DNA of 64,000 bases from Oscillospiraceae bacterium. GTDB lineage: Bacteria > Bacillota > Clostridia > Oscillospirales > Acutalibacteraceae. Under the pieces are notes generated by a model. It made no database searches and was not told the origin of the DNA. It saw nothing but the letters and a program-made list of their open reading frames with translations. The stretch is from the NCBI GenBank assembly GCA_031261445.1, contig JAISJQ010000055.1, forward strand, positions 1 through 64,000. Reading direction: 5' to 3'. This document shows positions 16,443-25,111 of the stretch, piece by piece (position 1 is the first letter of the stretch; each line of letters starts with the position of its first letter). The translations under genes were made by a program, and so were the position numbers.

Positions 16443-17470
16443 GCGCGAAGCTCCGGCACAACCTGCAACTGAATCTCCTCCAGTTTGGGCGGGTCTGCTT
16501 CGATGAGCTCTGGCGGGAGCAGACCCTCGGCGGCCTTGAGTGCCTGAATGGCCACCTCAATCATGCTGTCGTCCGGCTCGGCGGTGGTCAGGCGTTGCAT
16601 CCACAGGCCGGGCAGAATCAGCGCGTGGGTGAACCAGTTTTGGTATCGCCCCGCTAGCTGGATGAGCTCATAGCCCACGCCCATGATGATGGGCAACAGC
16701 GCGATTTTGGTGGCGATCCACAGCGCGTTGTAGCTGCTCAGCCACGGGAACACCGTCAGCACAATCGCGCCCACAGCGATGCTGAGCATGATGGTCAGAA
16801 AAATGAAGCTCGTGCCGCAGCGCGGGTGAAAACGCCCCTGCCGCCGCACGTTGGCCACGGTCAAGTTCTTGCCCGCCTCTAGGCAGAAAATGGTCTTGTG
16901 CTCCGCGCCGTGGTACTGAAACACGCGGTGGATGTCCTTGGTGCGGCTGACGACGAACATGTAGCCAACGAAAATCGCCACGCGCAGTACGCCCTCAAAC
17001 AGGGCTTTCCAGCTCGTCAAATCGGGCGCGGCGGCCGCGTTGATCCACGAAAACAGCTGCGTGGGCAACCACGCAAACAGCACGAACGCCAGCGCCAGTC
17101 CCAGCACCAGCGCAATCGAGCCCACCGCCGCCACCAGCTTTTCGCCCAGATGTTTTTCCAGCCACGCGTCCAGCTTGCCCTCGGGCTCGTCCGCCTCGGC
17201 GATGAGGTCGTCCGTGGTCGCCTCCATCGACTCCATCATGCACTTGTAGCCGAACACTTGGCTCTCGATGAGGTTCACAATGCCGCGAATGAACGGCCAG
17301 CCCAGCCACTTGTGCTTATCCCGCGCGCGGACGAAGGGCTTCATGCGCGTGGTGATCGAACCGTCCGCGCGGCGCAGGCTGAGGGCCGCGCCGGCCTTGC
17401 CCATCATCATGATGCCCTCAATGAGCGCTTGCCCACCCACGGCGGCATATTGTTTTTTTTCTTTGGACAC
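16430..17470 (-). CDS. yqhQ: DUF1385-family membrane protein YqhQ
   Basis: 346 residues, GTG start with AAGGAG upstream. Family signature YAAVGGQALIEGIMM near the N-terminus, then LGWPFIRGIVNLIES, several membrane segments (about 110-130, 150-170 and 225-270) and YHGAEHKTIFCLE with RCGTSF, all typical of DUF1385 proteins. Function in the family is poorly defined. It lies 40 bp downstream of the histidine kinase and is probably cotranscribed. The C-terminal MDN and stop derive from a family C repeat. Confidence 0.9.
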   Translation of the reverse strand: MSKEKKQYAAVGGQALIEGIMMMGKAGAALSLRRADGSITTRMKPFVRARDKHKWLGWPFIRGIVNLIESQVFGYKCMMESMEATTDDLIAEADEPEGKLDAWLEKHLGEKLVAAVGSIALVLGLALAFVLFAWLPTQLFSWINAAAAPDLTSWKALFEGVLRVAIFVGYMFVVSRTKDIHRVFQYHGAEHKTIFCLEAGKNLTVANVRRQGRFHPRCGTSFIFLTIMLSIAVGAIVLTVFPWLSSYNALWIATKIALLPIIMGVGYELIQLAGRYQNWFTHALILPGLWMQRLTTAEPDDSMIEVAIQALKAAEGLLPPELIEADPPKLEEIQLQVVPELRAMDN

Positions 17471-17509
17471 GGGTTTTCTCCTTGCGTGCTGTGTTGGTGA
17501 TAGCTTACC

Positions 17510-19033
17510 CTACGAAACGGGTTGTTCGTCATCGATGAGATTTTGGATTTCCGCCGGGATTTCTGGTAGCGTGAACGCCTCCACTGGGAGCGTGATGGTG
17601 ACGGTTGTGCCCTCGCCAAAGACGGATTCTAGTTCCAGTGAACCGCCGTGTTGGCGCACAATTTCGTCCGCCACGGCTAGGCCAATGCCGCTGCCCTTGA
17701 TGCCCTTCTCGGCCTTGTAGAACTTCTCTTTCACGTGGGGCAGATCCTCTGGCTTGATGCCGCGCCCCGTGTCGCTGATGAGGATGCGCACGGTGTCGGG
17801 CGGCAGGAGCTGTGCCTCCACCAAAATGCTCCCACCGGGGCGATTATACTTCACGGCGTTGTCGAGAATGTTGATGAACACTTGGTGCAGGCGTGCCGGG
17901 TCGCCGTCGAGCCGGGCGGGGTATTCGGGCACTTTTTGCTTGACCTGCACCCCAGAGCGCAGGGCGCTCTCGCGGTAGGTATAGATTACGTCGTCCAGTT
18001 CCGCCAGCACGTCCAGCGGCTGCCGGCACAGCACAAAGCGTCCCGACTGCATCCGCGAAAAGTCCAGCAGATCCTCCACCATCCGCGCCAGACGTGTCGC
18101 CTCGTTTTGAATGATGCTAAGGCCTCGTTGCAGGCTGGCGATGCCGCGAGCGTTTTCGTCCTCGCGCAGGGTCTCTGACCAGCCGCGAATGGCGGTGAGG
18201 GGGGTGCGCAGTTCGTGCGAAATGGTGGTGACAAAGTCGTCCTTGGTGCGGCCAGAGAGCTCCAGATTTTCCGCCATGGTGTTCACCGTGCCGCACAGCC
18301 GCGCCAATTCGTCGTCTTGCGGGAAGGTGGGCACGCGTGCCTTCAGGTCGCCCGCCGCGATTTTCTCCGCCGTCTCTGCCAGCACGCCGATGGGCGTGAG
18401 GATGGTGCGCACAAAATGCACGCCCGTCAGCAGCAGCAAGCCGATGGCCACAAAGCTGGCAATCGAGAGAATCATTGCGATTTGCAGGAGCTGTTGGTCA
18501 ATGGCGTCCACGCTCGTGAGATAGCGCACTGTGCCCAAAAAGTTGTTGTGCTCATCCGTCAAATGCTGCGTGAGCGTCAGCACGCGCTCGCCAGAGGGCA
18601 GGCGCACAAGTTCTGCCTGACCATAGGCGCGGTCGGCGGCTAGCTCGGGGGGCAAGTCCGCGTTTGGGGACAATGTGCCATCGGACGCGAGCACCAGCTG
18701 CCCCGCCCCGTCATAAAACCACACGCCCATGCGGCGCAATTCCGCAAAGGAATCGAGCATGGCCGCGCCGCTGTTGGCCACATTTGCGCCGCCGTGGCGA
18801 TTTTGGATGAACACAATGGGCGCGTTGGGGTTGGCGGCGGCACTTTCCAGCGCGGCACGCACAGTGTCGTAATACCCTTGCTGGAGCATGAACACCGTCA
18901 CCGCGCTCAGAATCAAAAGCACCAGCAGCACCGAACCCATGGTGTTGACCGCCCAGCGTTTGGCAATAGACCGCGCACGCCCCTTGGCAGAGAGCGAACG
19001 CAGCGGACTATTTTCTGCTTTGGGTCGGTTCAT
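17510..19033 (-). CDS. Sensor histidine kinase (orphan, PhoR/ResE type)
   Basis: 507 residues. Two membrane helices (about 30-52 and 183-207) flank an extracytoplasmic sensor region; a HAMP domain follows, then the phosphoacceptor helix TTISHELRTPLTAIRGWSE and a complete ATPase domain: FINILDNAVKYN (N box), ISDTGRGI (G1), KFYKAEKGIKGSGIGLAV (F/G2). AAAGGATC precedes the ATG. There is no adjacent response regulator; yqhQ follows instead. In clostridia such orphan kinases sometimes phosphorylate Spo0A; nothing here proves that. Confidence 0.93.
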   Translation of the reverse strand: MNRPKAENSPLRSLSAKGRARSIAKRWAVNTMGSVLLVLLILSAVTVFMLQQGYYDTVRAALESAAANPNAPIVFIQNRHGGANVANSGAAMLDSFAELRRMGVWFYDGAGQLVLASDGTLSPNADLPPELAADRAYGQAELVRLPSGERVLTLTQHLTDEHNNFLGTVRYLTSVDAIDQQLLQIAMILSIASFVAIGLLLLTGVHFVRTILTPIGVLAETAEKIAAGDLKARVPTFPQDDELARLCGTVNTMAENLELSGRTKDDFVTTISHELRTPLTAIRGWSETLREDENARGIASLQRGLSIIQNEATRLARMVEDLLDFSRMQSGRFVLCRQPLDVLAELDDVIYTYRESALRSGVQVKQKVPEYPARLDGDPARLHQVFINILDNAVKYNRPGGSILVEAQLLPPDTVRILISDTGRGIKPEDLPHVKEKFYKAEKGIKGSGIGLAVADEIVRQHGGSLELESVFGEGTTVTITLPVEAFTLPEIPAEIQNLIDDEQPVS

Positions 19034-19039
19034 GGTGAT

Positions 19040-19340
19040 CCTTTCTAGATTTTAGATGTGTAGGGGCGGATATCATCCGCCCGTTGGATGAGAAACACCG
19101 CGTTGGTGGGAATTATCGGGCGCATTGAGGGATGAGGGGGTGAGGATACAGGAGGGAGGGTTGCCATACAGCCCTTCACGCCTCATTTCTGCATACGCGG
19201 GCGGCAGGTTGCCGCCCCTACATTAAGTGAGGATGCCCGTCCCCTGTTTCGGGCAACCACGAGGGTTGCCCCTACAAACCCTCGCGCCTCGATACGCCGG
19301 GCGGATGATATCCGCCCCTACAACCCTCACTTATTCACTA
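19040..19340. repeat. 300-bp repeat cluster without a gene
   Basis: Family A fragment TCTAGATTTTAGATG (19042-19057), then at least five family B palindromes (about 19060-19084, 19196-19222, 19247-19277, 19296-19322 and a truncated one), E-type GAGGGATGAGGGGGTGAGGA and D-type TTATTCACTATTAC at the thiN stop. No coding signal is seen. Confidence 0.75.
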
Positions 19341-19973
19341 TTACTTGTTTTCATTTTCTTGGAAGACCAGCAACGTGCCCTCTGTCACCGCCACGCAGGC
19401 GATGTCGGTCACAATGTGGTTGGAGACACCCAGCGGGAAATTGGGTGTGAGGGTGTCGCTGTTGAGCGGATACCGAAAGCCCGCCAGCGTCACGCCTTCG
19501 GCTTTGCCGCCGAACGCCAGGACGCTCACGCGCGTGCCGTGCGCTTTGTCCAGCGTCAGCGTGCCGTTGTGTACGGCGGTGACGCGCACGTTCTCCGCCA
19601 GAATCGTTGCGCCGAATCCTTCGTTGACCAACCCCGCCAGAATCTGCAAGTTGGCCGTGCTGTGTCCCCAAGAACCGCCCAACGCCCCGTAAAGCACAAA
19701 ATGGCGATAGCCCTTCTGTCGCCCCATGCGCAGGGCGGCATAGAGATCCGTTTCGTCCTTGATGGGGTTGAGGCGTTCGATGGGGATATCCGTGGGGGCG
19801 ATGGCGGAGTCGAAGTCGCCCACCACCAAATCCGGCACAAGCCCAACGGCCTGCAACGCAAGCCAGCCAGCGTCTGCGGCAATGAGCAGATCGCCCGCCG
19901 CCAGCTGCGGCACACTGCCCTGCAACCCCGCCGCGCCCACCACGTGGCAACGCACGTGTGGTGTCGTTTGCAT
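19341..19973 (-). CDS. thiN: Thiamine pyrophosphokinase-like protein
   Basis: 210 residues from the ATG with GGGGAGG upstream. The fold signature is clear: DLLIAADAGWLAL, PDLVVGDFDSA, KDETDLYAAL and the C-terminal beta domain (GVSNHIV). The enzyme makes thiamine diphosphate from thiamine and ATP. The conserved GGRxDHxxAN loop reads GGSWGHSTANL, so the usual Arg and Asp are replaced. Activity may be altered, or the enzyme diverged. A sigma-A promoter lies upstream; the stop codon abuts a family D repeat. Confidence 0.85.
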   Translation of the reverse strand: MQTTPHVRCHVVGAAGLQGSVPQLAAGDLLIAADAGWLALQAVGLVPDLVVGDFDSAIAPTDIPIERLNPIKDETDLYAALRMGRQKGYRHFVLYGALGGSWGHSTANLQILAGLVNEGFGATILAENVRVTAVHNGTLTLDKAHGTRVSVLAFGGKAEGVTLAGFRYPLNSDTLTPNFPLGVSNHIVTDIACVAVTEGTLLVFQENENK

Positions 19974-20005
19974 AAATCCTCCCCGCGCACTATGGTACAC
20001 AGTGA

Positions 20006-20034
20006 AGTATAGCACATCTGCGGAAAAAATACAA
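20006..20034 (-). promoter_or_regulatory. Sigma-A promoter of thiN
   Basis: Minus strand TTGTAT (20034-20029), 17 bp, TATACT (20011-20006) with extended TGC. Confidence 0.7.
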
Positions 20035-20041
20035 ATCAAGA

Positions 20042-20165
20042 TGAATCTAGATGCTAGATTTTAGAGACTAGAGACTAGATTTTGGGGGCTCGATTGTGGT
20101 TGCCTACTGAATCCACAAAAACAGCGGGCGACCGGGGACTATATGCGGTTACAAACCGCCCCTTG
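20042..20165. repeat. Family A repeat followed by a diverged family B unit
   Basis: ATCTAGATGCTAGATTTTAG and following at 20043-20083 (A), then GCGGGCGACCGGGGAC...CCGCCCC at about 20123-20162. Confidence 0.65.
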
Positions 20166-20191
20166 CGCACGGGGGCGAAATCGGGTATAAT
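20163..20191 (+). promoter_or_regulatory. Sigma-A promoter of the antitoxin/acyltransferase unit
   Basis: TTGCGC (20163-20168), 17 bp, TATAAT (20186-20191). Nearly the same sequence recurs at 21796-21824. Confidence 0.75.
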
Positions 20192-20216
20192 ATACCCATC
20201 AATGGAGGTGGAGCAC

Positions 20217-20483
20217 ATGCATATAAAAACAGCCGCGAGTATTTGTAGTCATTATAACGACATCGCTAAACTCTGCAAAGAAAGCGGCGAGCCTGTGTAT
20301 CTAACCAAAAATGGCGAGGGCGACCTAGTTGTGATGGACATCACGGCGTTTGAGCGACGTGCCAAAGAGTTACAACTGACGCAAACGCTTTTCAACATCC
20401 GCACCGCACGGCGAAACGGTGTTCCCGGACACTCGTTGGAGGAAACGCGCAAGGTGCTCACGCAGACCATCAAATATGCTTGA
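20217..20483 (+). CDS. Phd/YefM-type antitoxin, no cognate toxin
   Basis: 88 residues, start at the ATG with GGAGGTGG upstream. The N-terminal half has the Phd/YefM pattern: TAASICSHYNDIAKLCKES, GEPVYLTKNGEGDLVVMD, AFERR. Such proteins repress their own promoter and neutralise a toxin. No toxin gene follows; an acyltransferase begins 43 bp downstream, so this is an orphan or has been recruited as a regulator. Confidence 0.8.
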   Translation: MHIKTAASICSHYNDIAKLCKESGEPVYLTKNGEGDLVVMDITAFERRAKELQLTQTLFNIRTARRNGVPGHSLEETRKVLTQTIKYA

Positions 20484-20526
20484 TGCATAGGCGCTTTTTA
20501 GCGTGGGTATAGGAGGAGAAGACGCC

Positions 20527-21678
20527 ATGAAAAAGAAAGCGCGGCGCCGCCCGGCGCAGAGTCGGCCAACGCTGACGACACCGCCCACCAAGGCGGCCCA
20601 ACCCGCCCCGCCCGTGCGCACTGCCCTCCCGCGTCAATACTATCTAGACAACCTGCGTTGGGCATGTGTCTTGTGGCTAATCCCGATGCACGCCATTTCG
20701 TTTTTCGTACTGATTCGGCCTGGTGCTTCCGCCATGTTTTTCCTGCGCAGTGTCCTATACTTCCCGTGGTGGATGCGCCTGTTGCTGGTCATTGCGGGCA
20801 TGAGCACCGTGTTTTCCCTTAAAAAACGTACACTCGGAACATACTTACGCGAACGCGTCCAAAAGCTCCTGCTGCCCTTCATCGCGGCGTATATTTGCTT
20901 CATTCCGCTAAGTATGTATTGCTTGGCCGTGGGGCAGGGCTATACGGACGGGCTCGGGCACTTCCTGCTTTCCCCGTCCACCATGTGGGAGTATATCAAA
21001 CTCTTGCCCCTGTGGCATCTTTGGTTTTTGGCGGCACTGATCATCTGTAGCATCGCCACCGCACCGCTCTATAAGCTCTACGAGCAGAAAGTCTTGGCAT
21101 CCCAAAAGCCGGCGCGAAAGCCCTTGCCGCTGGTCGCGTTGATTTTGCTGTTTGTTCTTCCCTTTTTGGCCAGTGGCCGACTGCAATTTCTTGCGTCACC
21201 CCTTTCCGTGGGGGAATCGTTGGCTTGGTTTATTTTGGGGCTATTTGTGCTCTCCAATCCGGCCACGCTGGCACACATGGAAAAACATCGCTGGTCTCTT
21301 TTGGGCGTAGCAGTGCTTGCGACGGTGCTTTCGTATTCACCCATCGCGCAACTGTTAAAGCTACCGCCACCATTTGATCAACTCTTCACGTTCCTGCACG
21401 CTTGGACGGCCATCATTGCCCTGCTCGCGCTGGGCAAACATTCTTGGAACGGGCACGGGAAAGTTGCGGCCTATTTACAAGACAGCTCGTTTGCATTCTA
21501 TCTCTTCCACTTTTTGGTTGTTTTTGCGCTGGGGCTACTTACGATTCAGATTACGCATGAAAACGTCTGGCTCTCGTGTCTTTTGACGATTGCGCTAAGC
21601 TATCCGTTGACGTTTTTGTTCTACGAAATCGTGCGGCGCATTCCGGGTTTGCGTTTTTTGTTTGCGATCAAACGGTGA
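20527..21678 (+). CDS. Membrane acyltransferase, family 3 (copy 1)
   Basis: 383 residues, start with AGGAGGAG upstream. About ten hydrophobic segments after a basic, proline-rich N-terminal tail. The acyltransferase-3 hallmark is YYLDNLRWACVLWLIPMHAI, with His as the likely catalytic residue; SFAFYLFHFLVVF and the C-terminal FLFYEIVRRIPGLRFLF also fit. These enzymes O-acylate cell-surface glycans or lipids from the membrane. The next gene is a close tandem duplicate. It may be cotranscribed with the antitoxin gene. Confidence 0.88.
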   Translation: MKKKARRRPAQSRPTLTTPPTKAAQPAPPVRTALPRQYYLDNLRWACVLWLIPMHAISFFVLIRPGASAMFFLRSVLYFPWWMRLLLVIAGMSTVFSLKKRTLGTYLRERVQKLLLPFIAAYICFIPLSMYCLAVGQGYTDGLGHFLLSPSTMWEYIKLLPLWHLWFLAALIICSIATAPLYKLYEQKVLASQKPARKPLPLVALILLFVLPFLASGRLQFLASPLSVGESLAWFILGLFVLSNPATLAHMEKHRWSLLGVAVLATVLSYSPIAQLLKLPPPFDQLFTFLHAWTAIIALLALGKHSWNGHGKVAAYLQDSSFAFYLFHFLVVFALGLLTIQITHENVWLSCLLTIALSYPLTFLFYEIVRRIPGLRFLFAIKR

Positions 21679-21795
21679 GGCACTTGCGAAAACGTGCCTT
21701 GGGTTAAGTCAAATTTTGTGCTGTTTCTTCTAGAGTCAAGTACCATCAAAAATAACAGGTACTCGTTCGCCCATGCGCAGAAGAAAGATGGCCAC

Positions 21796-21824
21796 TTGCG
21801 CACGGCAGAAAAATCGGGTATAAT
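21796..21824 (+). promoter_or_regulatory. Duplicated promoter before acyltransferase copy 2
   Basis: TTGCGC (21796-21801), 17 bp ending ATCGGG, TATAAT (21819-21824). It matches the promoter at 20163 closely, including the shared ATCGGG before the -10. Confidence 0.75.
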
Positions 21825-21889
21825 TTAGATCAGCGATGGGGGCGCGTAGCACAACGTCTCCGCAAATCTTCGGACAAGGAGAAGACGCC

Positions 21890-23044
21890 ATGAAAAAGAA
21901 AGCGCCGCGCCGCCCGGCGCACAGTCGTCCAACGCTGACGACAACGCCTGCCAAGGCGACATCCATCCCGTCCGTGCGCACTGCCCTCCCGCGTCAATAT
22001 TATCTGGACAACCTGCGTTGGGCCATCAGCTTGTGGCTGATTCCCACGCACACGTTTTTCTTTTATGTGCAGGCGCGATCTGGAAATTCTTCCATGTTTG
22101 TGCTCTCAAACCTAGCGAGCCTGCCTTTGTGGATGCCCCTGCTACTGATCATTGCGGGCATGAGCACCGTGTTTTCCCTAAAAAAACGCACGCTTGGGGT
22201 CTACTTACGCGAACGCGCCCAAAAGCTCCTGCTGCCGTTTGTGGCAACGTATGTATGTGTGATTCCGCTGAGTATGTATTGTCTGGCGCGGACTAGAGGC
22301 TACACCGATGGGTTCGGGCACTTCCTGTTTTCCCTGTCAACCTTGTGGGGATATATCCAGAATTTTCCCCTGCTACACCTTTGGTTTTTGGCGGCACTGA
22401 TCATCTGTAGCGTCACAATCGCGCCGCTCTATAAGCTCTACGAGCAGAAAGTCTTGTTGCCAAAACAATCGGAGCGCAAGCCCCTGCCCTACCCCGCATT
22501 GTTTTTGCTGTTCCTCCTCCCGCTTTTGGCCAGCGGTCGACTGCAAATTTTCGAGTCGTTCCTTTCCGTGGGGGAATCGCTTGTGTGGTTTTCGCTGGGG
22601 CTGTTTGTGCTCTCCAATCCGGCCACGCTGGCGCGTATGGAAAAACATCGCTGGATTCTTTTGGGCGTAGCGGTCGTCGCGGCAGTGCTTTCGTATTCAT
22701 CACTCTATGCGATGCTGGATTTTCCCCCGCCTTTCGATCGGCTCTTCACTTTTCTGCACGAGTGGACGGCCGTCCTCGCCCTGCTCGCGCTGGGCAAACG
22801 GTTTTGGAACGGGCGCGGCAAATGGTCGGGCTATCTGCAAGACAGCTCGTTCGCGTTCTATCTCTTCCATTTTCTGTTCGTTTTTGTGGCGGGACTGCTT
22901 TCTGTGCGGCTCATCCCAGACAACATTTGGCTCTCGTGCCTTCTGACGATTGCGCTGGCTTATCCACTGACGTTTTTGTTCTACGAAATCGTGCGGCGCA
23001 TTCCGGGACTGCGCTTTCTGTTTGCGATTAAGCCTCAATCTTGA
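21890..23044 (+). CDS. Membrane acyltransferase, family 3 (copy 2)
   Basis: 384 residues; near-identical N-terminal tail and strong identity to copy 1 throughout (for example YYLDNLRWAISLWLIPTHTF, LLLIIAGMSTVFSLKKRTLG and the same C-terminal FYEIVRRIPGLRFLFAIK). The catalytic His is kept (PTHTF). AAGGAG precedes the chosen ATG; an upstream in-frame start lacks one. It overlaps the convergent 53-residue gene by 10 bp at the stop codons, with no terminator between them. Confidence 0.88.
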   Translation: MKKKAPRRPAHSRPTLTTTPAKATSIPSVRTALPRQYYLDNLRWAISLWLIPTHTFFFYVQARSGNSSMFVLSNLASLPLWMPLLLIIAGMSTVFSLKKRTLGVYLRERAQKLLLPFVATYVCVIPLSMYCLARTRGYTDGFGHFLFSLSTLWGYIQNFPLLHLWFLAALIICSVTIAPLYKLYEQKVLLPKQSERKPLPYPALFLLFLLPLLASGRLQIFESFLSVGESLVWFSLGLFVLSNPATLARMEKHRWILLGVAVVAAVLSYSSLYAMLDFPPPFDRLFTFLHEWTAVLALLALGKRFWNGRGKWSGYLQDSSFAFYLFHFLFVFVAGLLSVRLIPDNIWLSCLLTIALAYPLTFLFYEIVRRIPGLRFLFAIKPQS

Positions 23045-23196
23045 TAGACCTTCCCGAAAATTTGCCTGGCAAAGAGCAAGCCGCCGCCCAGCATTCCGAT
23101 GAGGGACAGGACGCGCAGGATGGTCGTCAGAACCTCTAAGCCGCGGGTGAGCTTGTGCATTTTTGTGGATACGCGCAAAAGTGTCGCCGTGTTCAT
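23035..23196 (-). CDS. 53-residue single-span membrane protein at the end of the spoVA operon
   Basis: 53 residues, start ATG with TAGGAGAAAG upstream, 10 bp after the spoVAD stop, so clearly translated as part of that operon. One hydrophobic segment (about 24-44, TTILRVLSLIGMLGGGLLFA). It occupies the place where spoVAE usually lies but is half that length and does not resemble it. The family is not recognised. Confidence 0.65.
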   Translation of the reverse strand: MNTATLLRVSTKMHKLTRGLEVLTTILRVLSLIGMLGGGLLFARQIFGKVYQD

Positions 23197-23206
23197 GTGC
23201 TTTCTC

Positions 23207-24226
23207 CTATTTCTGCCCTTCAATGAGCACTGCGTGCGCCACGGCCGGGATGCTCTCGCCTTGCAGGGGCGACACGCTCGAGAGCAGCGCACCCGTGGCC
23301 ACAAACAAGACACGCGTCAGATGTCCCGCCGCAATCAGCGGCAAGATTTCGCCGCAGAGCACCGCCGCCGAACAACCACAGCCCGATGCCCCCGCGTTGA
23401 TTTCGTTCGCCTGTTCCTCGTGATAGAGCAATAAGCCGCAATCCTTGTGGTTGTTCCCCAACGCCACGCCCCAATCGCTCAGCAGCAGTTGGCGGAGCAA
23501 ATCGCTCCCCACTAGCCCCAAGTCGCCCGTGAGGATCAGGTCGTAATCGGCGGGCATGGTGCGTGTGTCGCGGAAAAACGCGCCGATGGTGTTCGCTGCC
23601 GCTGGGGCCATGGCCGCGCCCATGTTGTGCGCGTCCTTCACGCCCAGATCCACCACGCGCCCAAACTGGAGCTGCGTGATTTTGGGCGCGTCACCCGCCG
23701 CGCTCAGGAGCACCGCGCCGGCCGCCGTGGCCGTCCACTGCGCTGTGGGCGGGCGTTGACCGCCGTATTCCAGCGGCTGACGGAACTGTTTTTCCGCCGC
23801 ACAAAAGTGGCTGGACGTCCCCGCCAGCACCGTGCCCACCGCGCCGCTCTCGAGCATCAGCGCCCCCATGGCCATGCTCAGCGCCATGGTGGAGCACGCG
23901 CCATACACGCCCGCAAACGGGATGCCAAGACCGCGCCCGGCGAACATGCTGGCGCTACACTGGCCGAGCAAATCGCCCGCAATGTGCAGGTCTACATCCG
24001 CGCCCTTGCGCCCTGCACGCAGGAGCGCCGCGTCCGCCGCCGCCTGCTGGAGCTGCGCTTCGGCTTTTTCCCAGCTATCGAGCCCCAGCGTTGCATCGTC
24101 AAACACACGGGCGAGCTTGCCTTGCAGCAGGCCGCCGTTTTCCAGTGCGCCGCCAACGGCGGCATAGCTTTCGGCAAAAACGGGTGTTTGTAGCTCAATG
24201 GTGTCCATACCAATGCGCGTCGCCAT
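23207..24226 (-). CDS. spoVAD: Stage V sporulation protein AD
   Basis: 339 residues, thiolase-like fold typical of SpoVAD: DLLGQCSASMFAGRGLGIPF, GVYGACSTMALSMAMGALML, AGTSSHFCAAEKQFRQPLEYG, TATAAGAVLLSA and GASGCGCSAAV near the C-terminus. SpoVAD is a dipicolinic-acid-binding part of the SpoVA channel that loads the spore core and releases DPA at germination. AAAGGAG lies upstream. spoVAC is 99 bp further upstream, separated by a family B palindrome. Confidence 0.95.
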   Translation of the reverse strand: MATRIGMDTIELQTPVFAESYAAVGGALENGGLLQGKLARVFDDATLGLDSWEKAEAQLQQAAADAALLRAGRKGADVDLHIAGDLLGQCSASMFAGRGLGIPFAGVYGACSTMALSMAMGALMLESGAVGTVLAGTSSHFCAAEKQFRQPLEYGGQRPPTAQWTATAAGAVLLSAAGDAPKITQLQFGRVVDLGVKDAHNMGAAMAPAAANTIGAFFRDTRTMPADYDLILTGDLGLVGSDLLRQLLLSDWGVALGNNHKDCGLLLYHEEQANEINAGASGCGCSAAVLCGEILPLIAAGHLTRVLFVATGALLSSVSPLQGESIPAVAHAVLIEGQK

Positions 24227-24275
24227 GGGGAACTCCTTTTTGTTTGTCGTCTTATTGCGCAGGAAAATCGCGGGA

Positions 24276-24308
24276 GAACAGCGGGCGACCGGGGACGGTC
24301 GCCCCTAC
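24276..24308. repeat. Family B palindrome inside the spoVA operon
   Basis: GCGGGCGACC-GGGGAC-GGTCGCCC then CTAC, lying between spoVAC and spoVAD. As RNA it would form an 8-bp GC hairpin in the operon transcript. Confidence 0.75.
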
Positions 24309-24325
24309 TAGGTGCACGCGATTCA

Positions 24326-24766
24326 TCATCGGTGCATCAGCCAATAGATCACGCCATAGAGGACGGCCGCGCCGCCGCCATAGACCAAGACGGGCCCGGC
24401 GAGCTTGAAAATGTTCGCGCCCGTGCCTAGGATACGCCCTTCGGACTGGAATTCCATGGCGGGCGAGGTGACCGCGTTGGCGAAGCCCGTGATGGGCACG
24501 ATCGTCCCTGCGCCAGCGTGTCGTGCGATTTTGTCGAACACGCCAAGGGCAGTCAGCACGGCCGTGAGCGCGATGAGTGTGATGGCCACCAGCGTGCGCG
24601 TGCGCTCGTCGTCCGCGCCTAAGCGGGCATAGAGTAGCCCCAAACCCTCGCCCAGCACGCACACCGCGCCGCCGCAGGCAAAGGCCTTGAGCATATTGAT
24701 GGCTAAGGGCGAGTTCGGCGAGGCGGTCTCGACCATGGTCTTGTATTGTTCCGTGCTTGTTTGCAT
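24326..24766 (-). CDS. spoVAC: Stage V sporulation protein AC
   Basis: 146 residues from the ATG that has GAGGTG upstream (a GTG three codons earlier is in frame). Polytopic membrane protein with the SpoVAC signatures LKAFACGGAVCVLGEGLGLL, GAGTIVPITGFANAVTSPAME and FKLAGPVLVYGG. Part of the channel moving dipicolinic acid across the inner forespore membrane; forespore expression is expected, but I could not confidently identify a sigma-G promoter upstream. Confidence 0.95.
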   Translation of the reverse strand: MQTSTEQYKTMVETASPNSPLAINMLKAFACGGAVCVLGEGLGLLYARLGADDERTRTLVAITLIALTAVLTALGVFDKIARHAGAGTIVPITGFANAVTSPAMEFQSEGRILGTGANIFKLAGPVLVYGGGAAVLYGVIYWLMHR

Positions 24767-24827
24767 GTTTTTCACCTCATGAGCGTGCTTGTCTGCCGTC
24801 TGATACTATTCCGTTTTAGAAATTCTT

Positions 24828-25100
24828 CCGTAGGGGCAACCCTTGCCTGTGCCCTGCGGGTATGGTTGCCCCGATAAGGCGTTTTGTCAAGGGCGACCAC
24901 AAGGGTCGCCCCTACACCTGTCGCAAGATGCAATGGTTTTTATTACGGATTAGTATGACATGCGGACGCGCGTTGCGCGCCCCTACGGGTTTTTATTGAA
25001 ATAGGCAATGCGTTCGCTGTGGTCAGCCGTGGCGGTTGGCATATTGGGTCAAGTCAAGGCGCACGAACCCACGGGCACGCCATGGCGTGCCCCTACACAA
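24828..25100. repeat. Family B repeat array, no gene
   Basis: Four palindromes in a row: GTAGGGGCAACCCTTGCCTG...GGTTGCCCC (24831-24874), GGGCGACCACAAGGGTCGCCC (24890-24915), GGACGCGCGTTGCGCGCCCC (24963-24990) and GGGCACGCCATGGCGTGCCC (25073-25096). No coding signal in this ~300-bp gap. Confidence 0.75.
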
Positions 25101-25111
25101 TCACAACAAGT

